Assembly: GCF_947179165.1 (NCBI RefSeq)
Contig: NC_077242.1
Coordinates: 4,817,501-4,881,500 of the forward strand
DNA: 64,000 bases
From: Solanum dulcamara
Lineage: Eukaryota; Streptophyta; Magnoliopsida; Solanales; Solanaceae
Reading direction: 5' to 3'
Shown here: positions 22,539-34,462 of the stretch, in pieces
Layout: each line of letters begins with the position of its first letter
How positions within the stretch are numbered: position 1 is the stretch's first letter
Notes under the pieces: model-generated
Told to the model about the DNA's origin: nothing
The model's database searches: none
Seen by the model: only the letters and a program-made list of their open reading frames with translations
Translations under genes and position numbers: made by a program

Positions 22539-23987
22539 ATGGATAATTGTAACGGCGGATCAAGTTCTTCTCCGGCGCCTTTTTTGGTGAAGACTTATGA
22601 ATTGGTTGATGATGCGTATACGAATCCAGTTGTTTCATGGAGCCATAACGGACGTAGCTTCGTGGTTTGGAATCCACCTGAATTCGCCAGAGACTTGCTT
22701 CCCAAGTATTTTAAACATAACAATTTCTCCAGTTTTATCAGACAACTTAATACTTATGTAAGTTATTTCGATTAAATTATCACCAAATGTTTATCGAAAT
22801 ACACCTTGTTCACTTTTCCTATTGTTCAGATAAAAAAAAATGAACAACTGATAATTCGAATACGTGTTTTTGATCTTTAATTCTTTCTGTTTTATCTTTT
22901 TGTTTGACAATCTTATTTTCTCTTTCTATAGGGGTTTAGAAAGGTTGATCCTGAACAATGGGAGTTTGCGAACGAGGAATTTTTAAGAGGACAGAGACAT
23001 TTGTTGAAGAATATTTATAGACGAAAGCCGATCCATAGCCATTCTGCAACAGGGCAATCAGTGGCTCCGTTGACTGATTCCGAAAGACAAGAGTATGAAG
23101 ATGAAATTGAGAGGCTCAAGAGAGAAAATAGTTTTCTTCAGTCATCTGCGGAGAATCAAGAGAAATTTAATGCAGAATATGAAATTGGAATTAAGTCTAT
23201 GGAGCAGCGTTTACAGAACGTTGCTCATAGACAGGGGAAATTGATTTCCCTTTTAGCTCAATTACTACAGAGACCTGAATTTTCCTCTGATTTTATTCAA
23301 TGCACGAACAATAACAGCAAGAAGAGACGGTTGTTAGTGTCGAATTACTTAATTGAGGAGGAAAATGCAACTACTAACTCTGTAGTTGCACCAAAGTTGG
23401 ATTTGGAAATGGTTACAAAGTTGGATTCTTCGATCAATTTTTGGGAGCGTTTTCTTTATGGTATTCGAATGAACCCAACAGAAGATCAAATGTGTGATTT
23501 TGAGCATACACAACCTTTACCCTCCCCGATTGTTTTACGCGAAATGGATACTTCATCTGATGATTCTGGCAAAAGAAACTCTCCTATTGATCATTCACCA
23601 TCCCCTTCAAGTAATATCCAATCCTCGTCCGAGTTAGGAGGAGAACCTTTGAGTCCTGTAATATCATCAATTTATGTCAATTTAGAATGTCAACTTAAGC
23701 CATCTGATCAGAGTTGTTTGGTTATTGATTCGATGAAAGATCAGGTCGAGGGTAAGACCACTAAAGCATCTGAATTAGTATCAAACTCGGGTAATGATGT
23801 ATTTTGGCAACAGTTCTTAACAGAGACACCTGGTTGTACTGAGCCACAACAAGTTGAGAGCAAAGACGTTAACGGATTAACATGTGATATTAGGTTAGGG
23901 GAAAACCATAGGTATTGGTGGAATCAAGGGGTTAATATAGAAAATCTTGCTGAACGGATGGGGCATCTTAGCAGTCCAGCAACATGA
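22539..23987 (+). CDS. HSFA4: heat stress transcription factor, class A4
   Basis: Two exons, 22539-22757 and 22932-23987, joined TAT|GGG in phase 0 at the intron position conserved inside the DNA-binding domain of plant HSFs. 424 aa from the ATG at 22539. An in-frame ATG at 22524 would add five residues; the later one is chosen because A4 proteins start close to the DNA-binding domain. The winged-helix domain (about 10-105) has [45 protein letters not shown] and [16 protein letters not shown] heptad HR-A/B oligomerisation region spans about 125-190. A basic NLS (KKRR) is near 203. Two AHA activator motifs follow (NFWERFL near 242, [10 protein letters not shown] near 362). A Leu-rich export signal ([10 protein letters not shown]) lies near the C-terminus. 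Class A4 HSFs are activators in heat and oxidative stress and bind inverted nGAAn elements. Which A4 paralogue this is cannot be settled here. Confidence 0.95.
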
Positions 23988-24330
23988 AGCTGAATTGATT
24001 CAATATTTTCTTTGACATTTATAGCTATTATTGTTGTTGTTTTCTTCTAGATTTGATTATCAGATGTCACACAGGAGCACTTGCTGGTTTGTTGTGTAAT
24101 ACTAAATAACAAATAAGAGTTCCAAGTCCAGAGATCACACACTAGAAGTTAGATGTTAATTTGCTCACTTTTTGTGGAACTTTTAGTGTAGACTTTGCTT
24201 GTAATTATCACAGTTCTAAGTATAAGATATTTATGATAGAGGATTAGAGATATTAAACATTAAAAAGTTAAAGCTTAATTTTGTTTAAGTTTAATAATAA
24301 AGTAATGGAAATCGACCTGCTCTTTTCTTT

Positions 24331-24850
24331 CTTCTCTATTGAACTAGGAAAAGCACTTTATAGTCGCGACACAGATTCACCACAACTTATGATTTCTCCA
24401 ATGGAGCAAACAAGGCTAATTTGTTCTGGTTGTTATGACCGGAAAGAACTTATACTTTCTTTCAGTGCGCTTTGGTTCTTCTTATAGAGACTATACTTTG
24501 TATAAGTTATGATCCATTTAAGAAATAAGTTTCCCTAGAGTAAAATTCCCTGGACTACAAGGAAAAGATAGAATCTCGCCCGACAATAAAATTCTCTGTT
24601 GAACTATGGAAAACACTTTATAGTAGCGACAAAGATTCACCACAACTTATGACTTCACTAATGGGGCAAATGAAGGCTAACCCATTCTGATTGTTATGGC
24701 TGGCAATAATCGATAGGTTCTTTCAGTGCGCTTTTGTCATTTTTATAGAAACTATCCTTTGTATAAGTTACTTCCATCCAAGGAACGAGCTTCCCATAGT
24801 AAAATCTAGTGGACTACAAGAAAAAGATAGAAGCTCACCCGACAACAAAA
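24331..24850. repeat. 260-bp tandem duplication downstream of HSFA4
   Basis: Copy 1 is about 24331-24590 and copy 2 about 24591-24850. They share GATTCACCACAACTTATGA, TCTTTCAGTGCGCTTT, CTTTGTATAAGTTA, GGACTACAAG and CCGACAA at a constant offset of 259-260 bp. Several substitutions and small indels separate the copies, so it is not fresh. No coding frame is shared. Confidence 0.9.
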
Positions 24851-25188
24851 GTTGATTCAAGAGCAGATGGTCTTGAAAAGAACCTTTCATTCGAAGCTTC
24901 TAATTCAACTCTCACATAGCCACGAAGTATGTCTGAAGATAGGGTTAGCCCCCGCAACAAGTATTATATGGGAACGATTATCTAAGAACTAAAAGATGAT
25001 TGGCGTGACACGCCTAAATCCCTCACATCAATCTACAAGGCTTCAGGCGTTGGAGCAACATTTGAAGGCGTTCAACCTTGTACACCATTTCCTAACTGAT
25101 TAATAACATGTTCGATCAAACTTTTAAAAAGCAATGCTTATTTGAGAGAATGCTGGACCAAAAGCACACAATTAATTAATCATAGATT

Positions 25189-26110
25189 GGGATAAGGCAT
25201 AAGTACCCTTTCTAAACTATGACTGAAATCCCAACAATACACCTTAACTTAATTCGGGTTTCATCACCCCTCTAAACTAAATTTTTCTTTATTTTCATGC
25301 ACTTGTTATGTTGATGTGACACCTTCAACCAAGTAAAGTTGCCTGCATGTATAACACGCGCAACCACGTGAGTAAATAATATTTTATTTTATTTTATTGA
25401 TTTTTTAAAATTCTTTTTATTTTCTTTATCTTGTATTTAAACTAAGAATCTTTAATCCTTGTATTTAAACCTTTTTTCCAATATTTTTTTACCTTCATTC
25501 ATTGTTTTTTCTCTTTTTTTTCTATTGATTTTATTTATTCTTTTTATTTTCATAGTCTATATTTTTTATTTCATTCCAAATGACTTGTATTTATAATAAG
25601 TTAATTTCGGGCTAATATCAAAATAAGTGAAGAAAATCAAATAAAACATAAAAATGTTAAAAAGAAGAAAAAATTAAAGGACACATTTTAAAAAAAATAT
25701 TTTATTATTTTTTAAAAAATATATGTAATTTTTCAAAAATAATTAAAAGTGAAGAGATAAGAAACTAATGAAATAGAAAAAAAATAAAAATTTTAAAGTG
25801 AGGAGGGAAATAAGTATTTTACAAAGAAAGAAATAAAAATAATTAAAATTAAATATATATACGTTTTAATATCAATAATTATGTGTACTAACTAATTGTA
25901 AATAAACCAATTAAAAAAGAACATGTATCTAATTATTTTGTTGTTCACTTGCCTTCGAGAGAGCGGCACACTATCTATATCACGTCAGCATTTAGGATGT
26001 ATTTATTTCATTTTAAAATAGTTTAGGAAAATAATGAAACCCTAATTAAGTTTAGACGTATCGCTGAAATTTCAATCATCATTTAAAGTGGGTTACTTAT
26101 GCCTTATCCC
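25189..26110. mobile_element. Mutator-like non-autonomous element, 0.92 kb
   Basis: Ends are inverted: GGGATAAGGCATAAGTACCC at the left, and the right end ends GTGGGTTACTTATGCCTTATCCC. Similarity continues inward for roughly 70 bp. The flanks ATCATAGATT (25179-25188) and ATCATAAATT (26111-26120) match at 9 of 10 positions, the target-duplication length of Mutator-like elements. The interior is AT-rich and non-coding. Confidence 0.85.
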
Positions 26111-26120
26111 ATCATAAATT

Positions 26121-27190
26121 AAATATGCAAGAGTAGATATTACAAGGTCTAAAATCAAATTTTGTCGACAATTAGGGACTAGATGTGTGATTCATTAGGC
26201 CCATTTTTTATTTTTTCATGTAATAAGATATTTAAAGCACTATGGAATTAAACAGTTGCTTACCACCACTACATTTAATAAAATTATTTTAGGAAATTTT
26301 TACAGTAAAATTAAGGTATGTATAAAAATCTACTATTTTAAATCATTATTAGCAACATATTCCATTCATTCAAAAAAAAATGTGACTGATAATTATAAGG
26401 AATAAAAGAATATAAATATTATTGAAAAATAATTCAACTTATTGACCTTCTACGCAAGCAAGTTAGAGTTATGCCAAAAAAAATTGTCGAAACATTTCCT
26501 AAGCAAATCAAACATATAGTACAAGATAATAAATTTATTGTTTAAGACAAATTTATTAAAGGATACACATGAAAATATTTTTATAACTTTTACTCCTCCA
26601 GGTCCAGTTTTAATTCGTTTAAGGTTAGAAAAATAATTTTAAAACATTAATAAGGATTTTTATTTTTTAATAATTAGCCTTATATTTCTTCTCAAATGAG
26701 CAATAACGGTTGAGATTTTTCAAAAAAAAAAAAAAAGAGATTGTATAAATCATTTACTGGAGCAATCAGGATTTTTTAAAAATAATAATCAAAGTCTTCT
26801 TGGTTCCACAGAAATATTGGACCAATTTTTTTAGAAAAAAAAACAAAATTTGAAAGTATTAAATTAATGTCATTGTCTTTTTGTGTCAATATTCGTGAGC
26901 GGCTGCTATCTGCAAATTACTCATTCATTGACACTCAAAGCAGTTGTTGCAAAAATACCATTAATACAACATATAACGTAATGGGACCCTTTGAATTTCA
27001 TAATATATTTATTTATTACACACCTTTGTTTTTATTATTTTTAAATCTCACCCGATGTTCATTATTTGTATTGGTGCTCAATTAAATTTGAATTCATACA
27101 TTATAGATTTATTTCTAGGATTGCTTTTAAAACTTTTTTCATTTTTACAGACTTAAAGTTGAATCTTTTAGATAAAAACAACTTTTTAAG
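26121..27190. other. intergenic, nothing recognised
   Basis: AT-rich sequence with poly-A and poly-T runs. The small open frames are not convincing genes. Confidence 0.5.
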
Positions 27191-28615
27191 GATCGTTTTG
27201 TAAAGTGTATAAGAATAATGTAAAATATATTGTATTAGTAATATTTGCATTATTAATGACGGTATTAGTTATGCTAAATTTTTTTTATGCAGTGCTTGAT
27301 TTGATGTATTAAAAATAGTATAACTTACATAAATCTCATAGTTTAATGATCAAATTACATCTCATTCCTACCTTTTTCTTAATTACAAAAATTCCTTAAT
27401 TTTTTGGGCATCCGGATACATCCCAGACTTGCGGATACGTTAGTTTGATACATTAGTTCAAATTTCAGTTACGATTAAAAAGAAAAGGAAAAGTAAAATT
27501 GAATGTGAGTTCCCCTAATAGTGTCAATCAGTTTATTGTCAAATTCTACCAACTCGTATCAATTTCAAATAACAATTCAAATTCAAATTTTCTTCCTTCA
27601 ATTCTCTCCAAAATCGTAACAAATCAAAAAACTTCAAAATCTGTTTTACATATATGATTAGTATATTTATATTGTTGAGACATTCAGGATTCTGGAAAAA
27701 CAAAGTGAGATATGAACGATATAAAAGTGATGGATTAGTTGTTGGGCAGACTATCGAGATCTGATGATAAGAGGTATGTAATTAGTTGTTTTGTGATGGG
27801 CATTATAATTTTTGATTTGTGATGTCGAGATACATAAGTAATGATAAATTATTATTTCAAAAACATTTAGTGAATTGAAATTCAGTCATTGCTTAGTGCT
27901 ATGGTGACGAATCAGCAGACGTGTTTTGAGGGACTCAAAAAAGATGGCAGCAACATAGTGGCTCAACTGTTGACGCCGCTAGGCAATGCGCGCAAATCTA
28001 CAGTGTATCATGTCCAGATACTTTTTACCGAATGTATCATGGCTAATAAATTATATCTGATACATATATTAAAGAGTGCCAATTAATTTTTATTTGATAC
28101 ATACTGTATTAATTTGAAAGTGAAATTTCTGATCAAGAAAATGAGCATGATACATTAATATCTATTGTATCATTATTTTTTTGTGAATTGTTGTATCTTA
28201 TTTCGTAGTGATACATGGGACATTGCTAATTTGTAATGTATCTGATACATATAATGTAGCTGTGTATTAGGATATTTTTCAGATGATAAAAAAGACAGTA
28301 TGAAATATGCAACTTGTGTTTTAACATGACACTGTTATGTATCAATTATATAATAATGTATAAATATGCAACATATTAGATAAAATACATGCTTTTATGT
28401 ATCAATTAATTTATTAAAAAAGACAATATGAAAAAAATTCCTTAATTCAACAACATAGAGTAATTAACATAAAATAATCAAATTTAAGAACATTAGACAT
28501 AGATACATATTTACAAGAATAATTCTCTAAAAATATTAGCAAAAGTGTCTTAAAAATTAAAGGTAAAATTTAAAGTTAAATAGTTGATACACAATTACTC
28601 TACAACAACCAACTC

Positions 28616-29970
28616 TTAATCAGCAGGGGATACAAAATCATCCTTAGGATTTGGTGGATCGTCGTTTTCACTAACATAGCCTCCCTTGGCTTTCACAACC
28701 ATATTTTCATAAGAGTGTTGCATATCTCGATCGAAGGTAATCAGCTTGGATTGCAGTAGATGGATCGGAATTCTATCGCTAAGGAACCCAACAAACACAG
28801 CTACAAACACACAATAATTTTTGTAATATTGAAATGTATATTAAGGAATAAATAGCATGATGCACACTGATACATATAGAAAGATCAAATATTTATGTAT
28901 AAATAGAAGTGGGTAATCTGCAAGATGTTAAAAATTGGGGTTGTTCTGCTCCAAATGAAGCAACAACATACCAAGGCATATTGATGTAGGGATCAAAAAT
29001 AGTTTGGCGAAATAACTCAACACTTTGTTCTCTTATGGACAATAAAAAACGATTATAAAACTTTTGTTATAAGATGTACCAAACTTTAATGAGTGAGTGA
29101 AATTTTTTTTGATAACATATTTCATACCTTGCATTTGTAACACAAAAACAATATAAAAGATTGTAGATACATAACAAGATTTGATGCATATCGAATTAGT
29201 CGAAGTTGATACAGTTATGTATCATATAAACAAATCATACAAGTTATAGGATATTAGGATTAATGTATAAAGACAGTTAGGTAATGTGAACGGATACATA
29301 GTCTCCATAACTGAATATAGAAAACAAAACACTGATATATGATATTCCTTGAAATATCTGATACATAGTAATAACATGTTACATATTGATATATTTCTAA
29401 AAACATCAATGTTCATGTATTAAGAGTATTGAGTAATGCATACAGGTACATATTGTTCCCAATTTGAATAATATTGCGGATACATAGCAAACTCTGCTAC
29501 ATGATAAATGATATATGTAATAATGAAATTGAAATCTATTGCAATATTTTTTTGAAAAAAATAGGGTTATATATCAGAATTTTTAATGAAAATATGATAC
29601 ATTACATCTAGTATTCATGATACATTAGATTAAGACTGAAACTAAATAGATACATAATAAAACTAAAATTTTGACAGTTTTGAGCATGTAGTTACAAGAC
29701 GTTTTTCTGTATGTGTTTAATGTGCAATTCATTGGGGTTCTTGTTCTTCAACTGAAGAAGCAAGAGTCATTTTGTAATTTGACCTTGAAAATTACACTGA
29801 GGGATGTTGAGGTAGGGACCAAAGAAGGTTTGTCGAAATAACTCAATACCTTTTTCTCTTATTGACAATAAAAAATCAGTCACAAAACTTGGGTTATAAG
29901 ATGTACCAAACTTTAATGAATGAGTGGAAAATTTTTTGATAACACATTTCATACCATGCATTAATAACAC
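28616..29970 (-). pseudogene. Ulp1-protease/DUF1985-type transposon gene remnant
   Basis: Minus-strand fragments in consistent order. At 29970-29767 an exon-like frame carries LFRQTFFGPYLNIPQCNFQGQ, like the DUF1985-type domain of plant MULE-borne proteins. A divergent second copy of the same segment sits at about 29100-28975. At 28810-28616 lies GGYVSENDDPPNPKDDF, like the C-terminal end of the associated Ulp1-like (SUMO protease) domain. No catalytic His-Asp-Cys core was found. Such proteins are carried by Kaonashi-type Mutator elements in many plants. Assignment is by motif memory only. Confidence 0.4.
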
Positions 29971-30005
29971 AAAATTAATACTTAAAAGATTGTAGATACA
30001 TAACA
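28975..30005. repeat. direct repeat of ~200 bp, 826-829 bp apart
   Basis: 28981-29175 and 29807-30003 share GAAATAACTCAA, TATAAGATGTACCAAACTTTAATGA (quoted in part), TTTCATACC and GATTGTAGATACATAACA in the same order. The copies include the DUF1985-like exon, so part of the remnant gene was duplicated within the element. Confidence 0.85.
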
Positions 30006-30119
30006 GTGGGGAAAAGAGAGATGTCTAAATATTAACTTAACTAAAAATTATACACAAAAGTAGCATGATACATAAACGTATATGCCTGAGAAAAATAAGT
30101 TTATTGAGATATGCATACA

Positions 30120-30265
30120 TTAAGAATGTATCAATATCAATTTTAATCAAATGTATCAGTATCATGTTTAGATAAATGTATCAGTATCAATTTTAATGAA
30201 ATGTATCAATATCATTTTTTGATCAAATGTATCTGTTTCAATTTTAATCAAATGTATCAGTCTCA
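30120..30265. repeat. degenerate ~30-bp tandem repeat with ATGTATCAGTATCA core
   Basis: Five successive copies of a unit like TTTTAATCAAATGTATCAGT at about 30-bp spacing. They lie inside a 2.5-kb stretch (about 28,000-30,550) in which ATGTATC and its complement GATACAT occur dozens of times in both orientations. Confidence 0.75.
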
Positions 30266-31371
30266 ATATACATATTTATACTATTTGAATAAAGTTGTTG
30301 ATACTTCTCATACTATGATACATGAGGAATAATACATGTAATAATTAAAATGAAATCTACTGCAATAGAGTAAGAATGATACCTTAGCTTTAGAATGATA
30401 CAAATTAATATCACTGATACATTATTCAGTAGATTGATATCAATGATTAACACTCATACATATATTTTAATTTGATACAAAAGATTGATACTGATACATT
30501 TCATTGATATTGATACATTTGCATATAACTAGATACTACAAAATTATAACTATTGTTCATAATACATTGTATTTAAAATAAAAAAATAAGTAGATACTAG
30601 AGAAAAAATTGAACCTTTGGAAATTTTGGGAGTGTAGTTACAAATTTCACTTTTTTCTCCTTTTTTTAAAAGATTTTTCAGAAGCTTCTTCAGCGTCAGA
30701 ATCAGAATCGGAGCATTTATCCTTCGTGCTCTTCGCCATTTATAGATTCTTGGTGCCTAATGGATCTTTACCTTGATTAGACATATTTTCATGGAACCCA
30801 CAATCAACAACATCAGGAACAAAAGGTATTAAAATTCAATTTTGAGAAATTAACTGGATGAATGCAATACTAAAGGACGGACCGATTTTCATATGCATCA
30901 ATATATTTTGGACGAGTTTGAAGCAAAAAAATTTAACATTAAACTACTAAATTGAAAAAAAACGATGAAGAAATATTTCCACCTCTTTGGAATAATGCAA
31001 CTGAAACTCGAAAATGGAAGCTTACCTAGAGGTACGTGTGCGTGATTTGAGGCAAAAATTTGGAGATTTGATTCCTATTTGATTTGTGAATCCGTAAAAA
31101 GTGTGGTAGAAAGACGAGAAAAAAGGATTTTGGGTGAGGAAGAAGGATTTTGGGTTATGTATCAGGTTAGTGATGAGAGAGAAAGGAAAATAGAGATTTT
31201 GATAATTTTTTTTAAACAATTGGGACTTTTAGCAAATATGGTAATATAAGGTGTGTACTTTAGTAATTTTTTCTTAAAAATAAAATGCATTGCACAATTT
31301 TTTTTCTTTGCAAAAATGCCCTCCACAAATATAATAGAAAAAATGTAGAAAAGATATTAAGAGACAATTAG

Positions 31372-32486
31372 GCTTAATTTGTTTCATTAAGATTTAGATG
31401 TTTGGATCTGTATGCCCATCTGAATAATTTAGATGTTATTTCTAGATCTGAATACTAAATAATTAAAACTTTTTCTTTTCAATTATGTATGTACATAATC
31501 TATTTATATGTACATAATAAATATATAATTCAAATAAAAACAAATTAAATATTAAAAAAGAATAACTAAAAATCACTATTTGATTAAAAAAAAAAATATT
31601 TATACTTGCTAGTGGTAGTGGAAAGAGTTTGGAGTGATGGTAATAGTTGTTGCTAGTGGCTATTAATGGTGATGGTGATAGTTGTGACAGTGAAGGTGGT
31701 TGATATAGCGGCGACTATCATAATGGGGGCGATTGGTAATGGTATTGGTAGTTGTAATGATGAACTTGTTTCATGTTAGTAGTTGACAGTGTTGATAGTG
31801 ATGACTGAAGAATGTCTAGTTGTTGGTGATGCGTTTGTGGTAGTTGGCGGGCATGATAGTTATAATGATGGAGATGGTAGGTAGTAGAAATTGACCACAG
31901 TGATGGTGGTGGCTGATAGTAGTGGTGGAGGTGGTGGAGGTAGCGATGATGATGGTGATGATTGAAGAATGTATGTTTGTAGTTGGCTACAGTGTTAGAT
32001 GGGATAAAAATATTTGTTGGCAGTAGGAATTGACTATAGTGGTGATAGTGGTTGACAATGATGGTGGAGGTGGTCGCGGTTATAGAGACAGGGGTGGTGA
32101 CGACAATGAATATAATCATAACGATGGAGGAGGTAAGTTTGGTAGCAGCTGATAATAGTAGTTAGTAACAGTGGTGGTTGTGATGACAGAGATGGTTGGT
32201 GGTAGACGACGGTAATAGTGGTTGGCAACGGTGGTGATGGTAGTTATGATAACAGAGGTGGTTAGTGGTGGTGGTTGATTATTGTGGATAGAGTGATGGT
32301 GAATATTATCCTTTTAAGAATACATCTTAATGATATTAAAACTCTGTTCTAGATCTAAATATTAAAACCTATTCAGACCTATTAAATGTTTAAATCTTAA
32401 TAAAAACAAATGCACTTAATATAATCTAATGTCTGAACCATTTAAATTCAGACTTTCATTAATTGCAAACAAATGAGGCTTTAGTA
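31372..32486. mobile_element. hAT-like non-autonomous element with GTGGTG-rich core
   Basis: The left end GGCTTAATTTGTTTCATTAA and the complement of the right end AGCCTCATTTGTTT are inverted repeats, followed inward on both sides by TTAAGATTTA..., AGATCT and TCTGAAT words. The core (about 31610-32290) is a degenerate GTGGTGGTTGATAGT repeat. A partial relative lies at 46400-46818. The His/Tyr-rich ORFs in the core are products of the repeat, not genes. Confidence 0.65.
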
Positions 32487-32967
32487 ATACAAGCATTAGT
32501 TACTGGAAAAATATACCAAACAAGATACTAATAATACACAAAATTAATACATGCATTATTTTTTCCAATACACTCTACCAAACTACACTCTAGATGAATT
32601 CAACTCAAGGATATACGAGTCATAAATCCAAGTTATTAATTTGTTGACACATGACTAGTTTTTCTTCACCTAATATTTTAATAAATATACTATTTTAATT
32701 TTTAAAATTTATTCATTTTCCTGGGTCATGTTTTTTGGTCAAATTCATAGAGAATATTTAGAACTTTATTATATAGGTTACAACTTTTTTATTTGATTAC
32801 AACACCATAAAATTTCACTCAGCTATTTTTTATTTGTTAAAAAACAATATATGGTTTGTTTTCATGGCCAAACACCGACAATAATTTTAAGAACAGATAT
32901 CAATACCATGCAACCCTAATTAAATTAGAAAAAATGAAAAGAAACGAACAGAAGTTGGCACGTCTTA

Positions 32968-33358
32968 GAGCCCGTTTGGATGGGCTTTAAGTTGGTCAAA
33001 CCAACTTATAAGCCTCTTTTTAGCTTTTGGACGTGTTTGCCTAATGCTAACTTTAAACCATAAAGTTCTTAAAGTCAGTCAAAAATGAAAAGTTAGGATT
33101 TCTAACTTTTTTTTTCTAAGTGCTTAAAGCCATTTTGTTTGACCATAGAAATTACTTTTATATTTCTTATATTTTAACTAAATTTTCAAACTACCCTTTT
33201 TATTTTTTTAACCCAAAAATTCAAACACTTATTTTCAACATAAGCACTTTTATCCAAAAACTCAACTGTTTATTTATAAAAATAACTTTCAGCATTTTAA
33301 AGTTCTAAAAACACTTCATACATAAAAGTTACTTTTTTAAGCCCATCCAAACGGGCTC
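32968..33358. mobile_element. Tourist-like (PIF/Harbinger) MITE, copy 1
   Basis: 391 bp with terminal inverted repeats GAGCCCGTTTGGATGGGCTT / complement of AAGCCCATCCAAACGGGCTC, and a TTA duplication on each side (32965-32967, 33359-33361). The three-base TTA duplication fits PIF/Harbinger. The same family occurs inverted at 51317-51697. Confidence 0.88.
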
Positions 33359-33361
33359 TTA

Positions 33362-34440
33362 GTCGCAGAAAGATCTCATGGAAGAAGAGGAGAGATCTAA
33401 CAACATAAAATCTGGTATTAATAAATCCCAGTGCCAATCATATATTAAACTTTCCTATTTTTTATTTTAATTTATTTATCTTATTTTTTTTTCATTAGTC
33501 TATTTTTCAAAAATTGTTTTTTTGTATCGCTATTATTTTTTAATGTTCAATTTTTTACATATCGTATTAAAAATCACAAAATTAAAGAATATATTGATAT
33601 ATGGGGTGTGAACCTCCACCCAAAATAGCAAATTCAACCAATGAACCAACAGATATATAAATCTTTATGTATATATAATATTAATATACATATTTAGTAA
33701 AATTTTCTGAGAAAGGGGGTATCGCTTGACACCCCTTAACTCAACATGGATCCGCCTCTGTAGAAAAGAGAGTGTACATAGGTCATATTCAAATTTTGTA
33801 GAGGTAAATAAATTATTTTCAGAGGATCGTCGGCTTGAGTATAGCATATCAAAATAGGTATGAAAAAGAACAAAACGATCTTGGAGAAACAAAGCAACTG
33901 ATAAGAAAATAATAACGACCATAGAATGATGTGCTAACCTAACATAATAAACAATAAGCGACGGTGACATTAAAAGCAAGACACTACAAGAATACGGCTA
34001 AACTATTTGAAAATCAAGACAACACTCCACACTTATTAACCTTTTATTCTAATACGCGATCTACACATTAAAGCTGCGTCATGTCCTATTTAATCATTTC
34101 TCCCCAACACTTTTTCCATCTATTACTATCTCTCCTCAAACCCATTATTATATCCAATTTCTCGAACCTCCTTAATAAAAATACTTACTTTCTTAAACTC
34201 CACAGTAAGAAAAAAATAAATAAATTGATATAAAGAGAGTATTTAAAAACATTTTACAGCTTAGTAAAGTGATTCAACCAATTGTGAGCTGTCGGCATTA
34301 GTTGATTTTCCTTCAATTTTACCTACCGTAACAGACGAAAAGAATAAACCCCCTAAACCAAACGCTTATTTTTTTTTCTTTCTTTCTACTCAAAGGAATT
34401 CCTAGATCAGATCTTCTATGCTGGTTTTCTTCTACACCAT
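33362..34440. other. intergenic, upstream of the translocator gene
   Basis: No gene seen. A dispersed repeat fragment (GGGGGTATCGCTTGACACCCC, about 33715-33760) is present. The last 300 bp are probably promoter and transcription start region of the next gene. Confidence 0.4.
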
Positions 34441-34462
34441 TTGAATCTATTAACTCAAACAA

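Larger units (their letters stand above)
27190..32600. mobile_element. nested transposon block
   Basis: The left edge (about 27190-27330) and the reverse complement of the right edge (about 32485-32600) resemble each other: GTGTAT..AATAATG..TATTAGTAAT against AGAGTGTATTGGAAAAAATAATG. They look like the two ends of one TIR element split by later insertions. Those are a MULE-like element with Ulp1-type coding remnants (about 27330-31320) and a GTGGTG-rich hAT-like element (31372-32486). The order of insertion is inferred. Confidence 0.4.

Noticed and set aside
27889..28086. 65-aa plus-strand ORF with a clean start
   Set aside because: No recognisable domain, lies within transposon debris, and its end is in the ATGTATC-rich low-complexity field.
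31718..32228. Long minus-strand ORFs rich in His, Tyr and Thr
   Set aside because: They are translations of the degenerate GTGGTG repeat core of a transposon; all frames stay open because of the repeat.
31640..32290. Possible minisatellite or CRISPR-like array
   Set aside because: Units are irregular GTGGTG derivatives without spacer/repeat regularity, in a plant nuclear context.
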